DNA from: Rutidosis leptorrhynchoides
Lineage: Eukaryota > Streptophyta > Magnoliopsida > Asterales > Asteraceae
Reading direction: 5' to 3'
Assembly (NCBI RefSeq): GCF_046630445.1
Contig: NC_092337.1
Span: 226,342,001-226,406,000 of the forward strand
DNA length: 64,000 nucleotides
Part shown: positions 57,801 through 64,000 of the stretch, one piece after another
Layout: each line of letters begins with the position of its first letter
How positions within the stretch are numbered: position 1 is the stretch's first letter
Translations under genes and position numbers: made by a program
Notes under the pieces: model-generated
Databases searched by the model: none
Told to the model about the DNA's origin: nothing
The model's input: only the letters and a program-made list of their open reading frames with translations

Positions 57801-59285
57801 CTTTGAATTACCCTTCTCTCCATAAATCATCACCGGTATTTTATCCTTACCAGGAATACGAATTGCCTTCTTAGCACAAACAACTTCCGCTCCTATTTTG
57901 GACATCCAGTCCATGCCGACTATTACATCAAAACCTCCTAATTCTACGGGTATTAAGTCGATTTTAAACGTTTCTCCGGCTAGATTTATTTCACAATCAC
58001 GACAAATTTTATCGGCTTTGATTAGTTTACCATTAGCTAACTCAATCAAGTACTTAGCATCTAGAGGTAATGATGAACAATTCAATTTAGTGTAAAAATT
58101 TATACACACGTAACTTCTATCGGCGCCAGTATCAAATAAAATAGATGCTGATAAGTTATTGATGGTAAACGTACCCGTAACAAGCTCCGGGTCTTCACGT
58201 GCCTCTCTAGCATTAATAACAAACGCTCTTCCACGTGCAGGTCCGCCATTCTTTTCTGGATTCGGGCACTGACTCTTATAATGACCTTGTTTTCCACACC
58301 TAAAACAAGTAACGTTAGCCAAAGCAGTTCTATTTGCGTTGGTGGCAGGAGTCTTGTTACCATTTGCATTTGTAACGAGAGCCTTACAATCTTCAGCAAG
58401 ATGTCCCTGTCGATTGCATTTGGTGCACAACACACTACAGTAACCAAAGTGATGTTTGTGACAACGGTTGCATAAAGGACTTTGTCCTTTGTAACCAAAG
58501 CCTGAACCGCTACCCGCACCTTTCGTGGTTTCTTGTTTCTTATAAGGTTGTTGTTGGTTACCTCGATCATAACCTCCATTCCACTTTTTCTTGTTCCCCA
58601 ATACCTTCACCTCAGTATTGAATGCTTTCTTGTCCAAAATGACCTGATCCATTAGCTCGTTCGCCATGGTTATAGCTTCATGAATTGTTTTAGGTTTCGA
58701 TGCTGTAACGTTTGCCTTGACCTTTTTGGGCAAACCACCTTTGTACATTTCTATCTTCCGTGCTTCGGTTGGAACCAATTCAGGACATAGTAAAACCAAT
58801 TCCATGAATCGCTGATTGTAGTTGGTGATTTCAGTACCAACCACCTTCAAACTTCGTAACTCATCTTCTAACTTAATAACCTCATTCCTTGGACAATACT
58901 CGGTGATTATCATTGTTTTGAATTCTTCCCACGGAGTATCATAAGCTACATCTCCTCCTACAGCCTTCACATAATTTTTCCACCACGTGAGTGCACTATC
59001 TTGTAAAGTGCACGATGCGTATTTGGTCATGTCCTTTTCAACACAACCACTGATTTTGAACACAGTTTCCATCTTTTCTATCCACCGGGTTAAACCGATC
59101 GGTCCTTCCGTTCCACTGAATGATGAGGGCTTGCAAGCTTGAAACGTCTTGTAGGAGCATCCTACACGAGGATTTGGGTTAACTGCAGCAGCTCTTGCAG
59201 CCTCATCCCATAACATTCTGTCGTTCACTCGCTGGTTGATGAGTTCCTCGAGTTCTTGTTCCGTCATTCGATTCAATCGCGCCAT
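54861..59285 (-). CDS. Gag-pol polyprotein with chromodomain (1474 aa), Tekay/Del type
   Basis: One open frame. The gag capsid domain lies at about 45-215 ([17 protein letters not shown]). There are CCHC knuckles at 287-300 ([14 protein letters not shown]) and 327-340 ([14 protein letters not shown]), and protease DTGA near 385. Reverse transcriptase has [13 protein letters not shown] and FIDDILIYS (near 720). RNase H has CDASRQGFG (near 867) and TDHKSL. The integrase zinc domain is near 1060-1097, and the DDE core has SDRDSRFTS and [12 protein letters not shown] (near 1215). At the C-terminus (about 1415-1472) is a chromodomain-like module ([14 protein letters not shown]...[18 protein letters not shown]), which in chromoviruses guides integration into heterochromatin. 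Length and order are complete and no break is seen. Confidence 0.95.
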   Translation of the reverse strand: MARLNRMTEQELEELINQRVNDRMLWDEAARAAAVNPNPRVGCSYKTFQACKPSSFSGTEGPIGLTRWIEKMETVFKISGCVEKDMTKYASCTLQDSALTWWKNYVKAVGGDVAYDTPWEEFKTMIITEYCPRNEVIKLEDELRSLKVVGTEITNYNQRFMELVLLCPELVPTEARKIEMYKGGLPKKVKANVTASKPKTIHEAITMANELMDQVILDKKAFNTEVKVLGNKKKWNGGYDRGNQQQPYKKQETTKGAGSGSGFGYKGQSPLCNRCHKHHFGYCSVLCTKCNRQGHLAEDCKALVTNANGNKTPATNANRTALANVTCFRCGKQGHYKSQCPNPEKNGGPARGRAFVINAREAREDPELVTGTFTINNLSASILFDTGADRSYVCINFYTKLNCSSLPLDAKYLIELANGKLIKADKICRDCEINLAGETFKIDLIPVELGGFDVIVGMDWMSKIGAEVVCAKKAIRIPGKDKIPVMIYGEKGNSKLKLISCLKAKKCLEKGCYAILAHVNKVEKKEKCINDVPVARDFPEVFPEELPGLPPFRSVEFQIDLVPGTAPVARAPYRLAPSELKELQSQLKELLDRRFIRPSTSPWGAPILFVKKKDGSFRMCIDYRELNKLTIKNRYPLPRIDDLFDQLQGSCIYSKIDLRSGYHQLRVKEEDIPKTAFRTRYGHYEFLVMPFGLTNAPAVFMDLMNRVCSPYLDKFVIVFIDDILIYSKSEQEHEEHLRLILELLRKEQLYAKFSKCAFWLKEVQFLGHVVNSEGIQVDPAKTEAIEKWETPKTPTQIRQFLGLAGYYRRFIQDFSRIAKPLTALTQKGKKYEWTSEQENAFQILKKKLTTAPILSLPEGNDDFEIYCDASRQGFGCVLMQRKKVIAFASRQLKIHERNYTTHDLELGAVVFALKMWRHYLYGVKFTVFTDHKSLQHIFDQKQLNMRQRRWVELINDYDCEIRYHPGKANVVADALSRKEREPIRVRAMNIKIRMNLNSQIKEVQREALTKENKGNEIMKKYEKQLVMREDGIRYFANRIWVPKLGGLRKLILNEAHKTRYSIHPGVGKMYQDLKTHYWWPNLKTDVATYVGECLTCSKVKAEHQKPSGLLQQPEIPEWKWDGITMDFITKLPKTAWGYDTIWVIVDRLTKSAHFLPIKETDRMEKLLRLYIKEVVSRHGIPISIISDRDSRFTSKFWQSLQEALGTRLDMSTAYHPQTDGQSERTIQTLEDMLRACVIDFGNGWDKYLPLAEFSYNNSYHASIGAAPFEALYGRKCRSPICWNEVGDRHLTGPEIIHETTEKIVQIKERLKTARSRQKSYADVRRKPLEFQVGDMVMLKVSPWKGVIRFGKRGKLNPRYVGPFKIIERIGPVAYRLELPQQLAEVHNTFHVSNLKKCLAKEDLTIPLEEIHVDEKLQFVEEPIEIMDREVKQLKQSNIPIVKVRWNARRGPEFTWEREDQMKRKYPHLFLDNAK

Positions 59286-59640
59286 TTCCTAATGAAAGAA
59301 AATAATTATTCACATGGAATATTATAGATGTAGTGTGTATTTATAGTACATTTATAGCTTGTTAATAATATGAACCAGGTATTATTATAAAAGCCTTTTC
59401 TTCTTATTAGCGTTTTATAATTATATCTAGGGTAGTACCTACCCGTTAATGTTCATACTTAATAGCTTAGTACAGAACCAATTACTACAATCTAAATAAT
59501 ACTTAACCATGGAAAATTATTGCATTTCATACTTCGCTATTTTACATATGCTTACATCAAACTTTAAACAAACCACACTAATAATATTATACAAAACATT
59601 ATGTGATTCCATGGTTTAATACGGCAGCGCATCATTTGGT
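59286..59640 (-). other. Spacer between the acidic ORF and gag
   Basis: 355 bp, AT-rich, no supported ORF. Confidence 0.6.
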
Positions 59641-60111
59641 CTATTTCCCAAAACATTTATGTCCAGGGAATCCCCCAACGCGAATCCTAGCTGTCTCCCT
59701 ACGTTTTGGCTGAGGTGCCGAAGAACTAGATGCGGGGATAGCACTAATAGGAATAGCGGGGATAGGGGTGGTAGTGTTGAGTGGAATTGGTGCCACTTCA
59801 TTCTCATTAAACTCGGGATTTGGATTTTCTAATTCATTAGCCTTTCGTTTCTTTCCTAGTTCGAACTCGTCTTTTGTAATTTCCTGTATTTCTTCCTCGG
59901 GTTCACTTTCCTCCTCGGGTTCACTTTCCTCCTCGGGTTCACTTTCCTCCTCGGGTTCACTTTCCGATATTTCTATAGTTGGTTCATCCGGAAATTGTGA
60001 GTCTTCCCCAAAAATACCACTTTCGTCATCGGATATGTTAATGACTGAAACACAATCTGAAGGTTCTGATTCGGAGTCGCTGAATGTGATAATAAGTTTC
60101 GAGCCCGACAT
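59641..60111 (-). CDS. Extra acidic ORF upstream of gag (156 aa)
   Basis: Own ATG and stop, separate from gag, starting about 190 bp after the primer-binding site. The N-terminal third is rich in Asp/Glu/Ser (SDSESEP, ISDDESG). Four tandem SEPEEE hexapeptides (18-bp DNA unit, about 59890-59960) follow, then a basic nuclear-signal-like GKKRK, a Pro/Ile/Ser-rich stretch and a basic C-terminus (PKRRETARIRVGG). No known domain recognised. Extra ORFs before gag are described mainly for other Ty3 lineages. The acidic-then-basic layout recalls chromatin-binding or histone-chaperone-like proteins, but that is speculation. Confidence 0.6.
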   Translation of the reverse strand: MSGSKLIITFSDSESEPSDCVSVINISDDESGIFGEDSQFPDEPTIEISESEPEEESEPEEESEPEEESEPEEEIQEITKDEFELGKKRKANELENPNPEFNENEVAPIPLNTTTPIPAIPISAIPASSSSAPQPKRRETARIRVGGFPGHKCFGK

Positions 60112-60301
60112 CTATCACACAACAACTAACCCATTAGTACTTACATAATATTTACACATAAATTTTAACCAACAGTGATAAGCAATGGTTTTTTTTTTTT
60201 TTTTTTAAAATCAGACCCGGTCAAAGTCCAGACTTTACTAATGTATCCTAACGACTTCTCGGTTAGACACACTGATGCAAACCTGGTTCGCTAAGACCAA
60301 C

Positions 60302-60313
60302 GCTCTGATACCA
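60302..60313 (-). other. Primer-binding site (initiator tRNA-Met), young Tekay-like element
   Basis: Minus TGGTATCAGAGC, 2 nt from the 5' LTR. Confidence 0.93.
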
Positions 60314-60315
60314 CA

Positions 60316-63069
60316 TGTCATAACCCGTCCTTAACCATAAGAACGCGTTAGATAACGTATGATTTCATTGCGAGGTATTGACCTCTATATGAGACATTTT
60401 TAAAAGAAAAACTGCATATATTATACATTACAAACCACAACCATTATTTTTGTTACAAGCTTAAGACAATAAAAAGAAGATTAACGTTTAGCGATAATCT
60501 TCGACTTACAAACTTTACAAATGATGACAACAACACGGTTTCTAGCATATTTTACAATACAACATCTCGGATATGCAGTTTTATTTTTGACACAAACATG
60601 CGTACGCAAGATCCTGGTTAGATCCAACATGATGCAGCGGAAGCTTTAGAAATCACCTGAGAATAGACATGTTTTAAAAGGTCAACATAAAGTTGGTGAG
60701 ATATAGGTTTAATGCCGGCAGCAATATATATATAGACCACAAGATTTCGTATATAAACAGTTTAATAAAAGTATTCTAAGTGGTTGAGCACTTGGTAACC
60801 ATACTTAACATTTTCACGTCGCATATTCCCTTTAATATGAAATCTTACTACACCGTACCAAGTGTAGTCACAAAACGAAGTACTGTGCAACCGTTGAATA
60901 CTGGTCGTCCAGTCCGGTTGGGGTTGTCAGGCCCAATAGATCTATCAACAGGATTCGCGTTTACAATACCGCTGTAAATATTAGTTACCAAGCTACAGGG
61001 AAGTATGCCAGTGGTACAACTCAACGTAGAATATATTTTTCAGTTACTTGTGTCCATATCGTAAAACATAAAATACATGTATTCTCATCCCGAAATATTT
61101 AAAGTTTAAAAGTGGGACTATATACTCACTCTTGTCTTGATGATATATATAATTTGACTCGGTCTTCCGGTTGATATCACGAACCTATCCATATATAATA
61201 TATCAATATGTTTTCATTTTTAAACAAACGTTATAAATATATACTTGTTATACTTTTAATACTTTGAATAATTCCTTAGTCCGTAGTTAGCAGTCCGATG
61301 TTAGTAATTCAATTTTAATGGTTCATTTTTAGATGTTTAATATACCCGCAATGAAATAAATAAAACCCCATCGTATATGTGTTGGTCGAGATTAATCTTG
61401 ACCCATGGTACCGGTGTTGTCAAATGACGTGTTGCGTACATAAAGTACCGGTGTTGTCAAATGACGTGTTGCGTACAATCATGGGATCTTATGATTAATC
61501 TTCTCGTGTTGCTTACGGGTGATCCTGAACCATATAAAATTGAATTATAAGTACATATATATAAAATATCATGTTATCTTAGAAATATGTGATTTATATC
61601 ATTTTTTTCCAATTGATCCCGTAGTTGAAATGATCTAGGATAACCAATTTTGTTTCGGTCATAGTTTCTTCGTTACAAATCCGTTTTCGTTGATTCAAAT
61701 TGCCATCTTCTTGGATCGAGTTCTTCTTTAAGACTATGAACTGTAAATACCTTGGTTTGTATTCAAAATCATACGGCATAAGTGAAACATTAGTGAAACA
61801 TATGAAGTTAAACATTTTTGTTACAACAAAATCATTTAATGACCATTTTTCTAAAAATACTTATACTTTGAAAAACCAAGTTTTACCTTGTTAAATTAGC
61901 ATATACATAAGTTATATTACAGGTCTTGAAGTATTTTAAAAGTTAAGTTAGAAGGATCTATTTAGTTTGCAAACAAGTTTGAAACATTAAAACTATGTTC
62001 TTGTTGTTAAACTTTTGTACCACAAAATAAGATAGCTTATATATATATGAATCAAATAAGGTTATGAACATAGACTCTACCTCAAGTTCCTTGGATAAGT
62101 TTGCTGTAAAAGAGGAGTAAGAAGCTAGAATCAAAAGGGTGTTGGAAGTGGATGAAAGATTGGAAGTAAGTTGGTGTTCTTGGAGGGTTTTCTTGAAGTG
62201 TTTTTGTATGGTTTTCTTATGGTGTTTTAGTATGGTTTTTGAAGCTAGATCTTCTTGGTAAGTTGCTGAAGTGTTATGGAGTTTAGAGTTCTTGAAAGAG
62301 TGTGTGTTTTTGCTAAGATAATTGAAGTGAAAGTGAATCAAAAATGGGAAATGAATGGAAGTATTTAAGGTGGTGATGGTGGCGTTTTTGATGGTGTACA
62401 AGGACAAAAGTTTTAGTTGTTTTCTTATATAATTAGTCAAGTAATCATCCAAAAGTAATTACCTAGCTCTAAGGGCATGAATAATGGCTGGTTAGGTGGT
62501 GATTTTGATGTGTATTTACTATTAGTAAATACGTATAGGAGCTAGGTATGATACGAGTACAAATACTCTAGGTATACGTATAGAAATTTTGTGAAAAATG
62601 AAATGAGGATTCAAATATAGCTATCTTTTGTGAATACACTTATATGGTTTTATGTATTTAAGTCTTTAAAAGTGATTAAATACATTACTTATACAATATA
62701 TGTATAACATTATAAGTCTTAAGTATTTATGTCAAATAACGTTACGTATAGTTATCGTTTTGAAAACTTAAGTTAGTAGTTTCAAAATACACATATAACT
62801 TGTTGTTATTAATACAAAATGAGATATTAAAACATTTATTAATCTTGTTAAATATGTATATATACATTTATATACACAAACGTATAATTATCATATATTG
62901 TATAGTTCGTGATATCATCGGTCAAACTAGACGGTCAAACGTTGTGTAAAACTCTTTTCGGAAATATAAGTCTCGACAATTTGGATTGCTTATCATGTTG
63001 GCAAGGTTTAATTTATGTAAATATTAATCTTATAAGTATAGTATGATCGAAAAAGTGCGGGTCGTTACA
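60316..63069 (-). repeat. 5' LTR, young Tekay-like element
   Basis: 2754 bp, nearly identical to 52039-54813 apart from the 21-bp indel. Confidence 0.95.
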
Positions 63070-63074
63070 AGTTT
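63070..63074. repeat. Target site duplication (right) of the young Tekay-like element
   Basis: AGTTT, identical to 52034-52038. Confidence 0.93.
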
Positions 63075-63159
63075 GTTTGCATAACATGTTGGAAACATTT
63101 ATTCATATAAATATTAATCTCATATAATATATAATCATGGAAAAGTTCGGGTCACTACA
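63070..63159 (-). repeat. 3' LTR of the older Tekay-like element, remaining 90 bp
   Basis: Continues the LTR interrupted at 52038 and ends CACTACA. Followed by the polypurine tract GTACCTACCCGTT (plus strand) at 63160-63172. Confidence 0.8.
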
Positions 63160-63194
63160 GTACCTACCCGTTAAATAAATTTCGTCCCAAAATT

Positions 63195-64000
63195 TTAAGC
63201 AGTTGGAGGTGTTGACGTATCATCTGGAAATAAGTGCGGGTATTTCTTATTCATCCGATATTCACGCTCCCAGGTGAACTCGGGCCCTCTACGAGCATTC
63301 CATCGAACCCTAACAATTGGTATTTTATTTTGCTTAAGTCTTTTAACCTCACGATCCATTATTTCGACGGGTTCTTCAATGAATTGAAGTTTTTCATTGA
63401 TTTGGATTTCGTCTAAAGGAATAGTGAGATCTTCTTTGGCTAAGCATTTATTCAGATTTGATACGTGAAAAGTATCATGTACGCCGGCGAGTTGTTGAGG
63501 TAATTCAAGTCGGTAAGCTACTGGTCCGACACGATCTATAATCTTGAATGGTCCAATGTACCTTGGATTCAGTTTCCCCGTTTACCAAATCGAACAACAC
63601 CTTTCCAAGGTGAAACCTTAAGCATGACCATCTCTCCAATTTCAAATTCTATATCTTTTCTTTTACTGTCTGTGTAGCTCTTTTGTCGACTCTGGGCGGT
63701 TTTCAACCGTTGTTGAATTTGAATAATTTTCTCGGTCATTTCTTGGATTATCTCCGAACCCGTAATTTGTCTATCCCCCACCTCGTTCCAACAAATCGGA
63801 GACCTGCACTTTCTGCCATAAAGTGCCTCAAACGGTGCCATCTCAATACTTGAGTGGTAGCTGTTGTTGTAGGAAAATTCTGCTAATGGTAGATGTCGAT
63901 CCCAACTGTTTCCAAAATCAATAACACATGCTCGTAGCATGTCTTCAAGAGTCTGTATCATCCTTTCACTCTGCCCATCGGTTTGTGGATGATAGGCAGT
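63195..64000 (-). pseudogene. Pol C-terminus of the older Tekay-like element (integrase end and chromodomain), frameshifted, cut by window end
   Basis: Closely parallels the young element's pol end. The integrase core runs from the window edge ([11 protein letters not shown], then a mismatch to MIQTL), with [15 protein letters not shown] following. A one-base loss near 63579, in the GKRGKLNP region, shifts the frame. The chromodomain part ([28 protein letters not shown]) continues in the other frame to TAA 63195-63197. This copy cannot make a full integrase-chromodomain protein. Confidence 0.85.

Larger units (their letters stand above)
52039..63069 (-). mobile_element. Intact, very young Tekay/Del-like Ty3 element
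   Basis: Minus-oriented: 5' LTR 60316-63069, tRNA-Met primer site, an acidic extra ORF, uninterrupted gag-pol with C-terminal chromodomain, polypurine tract, 3' LTR 52039-54813. The LTRs differ by one 21-bp indel and, by eye, only about three substitutions in 2754 bp. All parts needed for autonomous copying are present, so it is a candidate active element. Confidence 0.92.

Overview
This is nuclear DNA from a flowering plant, very probably a large-genome eudicot; an Asteraceae-type genome is my guess from repeat style only. It is AT-rich, has GT-AG introns, and carries two ordinary nuclear genes in the first 20 kb. The rest is nested long terminal repeat (LTR) retrotransposons. There is no bacterial or phage content.

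Layout. 1-3124: the end of a plus-oriented LTR of a Tekay/Del-like Ty3 family that reappears inverted at 48572. 3125-4357: an LTR-like promoter fragment. 4847-14627 (minus): a 23-exon nuclear 5'-3' exoribonuclease of the XRN2/XRN3 type, predicted 1062 aa, with a foldback transposon in intron 7. 14628-18093: intergenic, with small repeats and a copia-like promoter remnant. 18094-20002 (plus): a 7-exon small purple acid phosphatase, 336 aa, with all seven metal ligands. 20976-46535: a minus-oriented element that encodes only a broken gag (TR-GAG-like). It is arranged as LTR-internal-LTR-truncated second internal region, and a young Athila-type Ty3 element (24563-41689, 5-bp target duplication GGTAC) is inserted in it. 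46536-48571: unassigned repeat sequence. 48572-64000: the 3' LTR and pol end of an older Tekay-like element, whose LTR is split by a very young, apparently intact Tekay-like element (52039-63069, target duplication AGTTT).

How the parts work together. The two host genes act in unrelated processes: nuclear RNA decay with transcription termination and silencing control, and secreted phosphate scavenging. Each complete retroelement has its own LTRs, primer-binding site (tRNA-Asp for the Athila-type, initiator tRNA-Met for the others) and polypurine tract. The inner Tekay-like copy has an uninterrupted 1474-aa gag-pol and nearly identical LTRs, so it could be autonomous. The Athila copy is almost as young but carries four in-frame stops.

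Most interesting signals. (1) The Athila-type element has a module of two short odd-length palindromes, CCATGCGA-N-TCGCATGG, usually 31 bp apart. It occurs at four places: both LTRs just upstream of the TATA box, the leader, and just upstream of a predicted spliced third gene. (2) Comparable but sequence-unrelated palindromes occur in other LTR-like sequences of the window. (3) The Athila element has two extra genes after pol: a basic 138-aa zinc-knuckle-like protein, and an env-position ORF whose 13-codon first exon joins in frame across a 782-bp intron. (4) The young Tekay element has an extra acidic ORF before gag. All function statements for these are inference.
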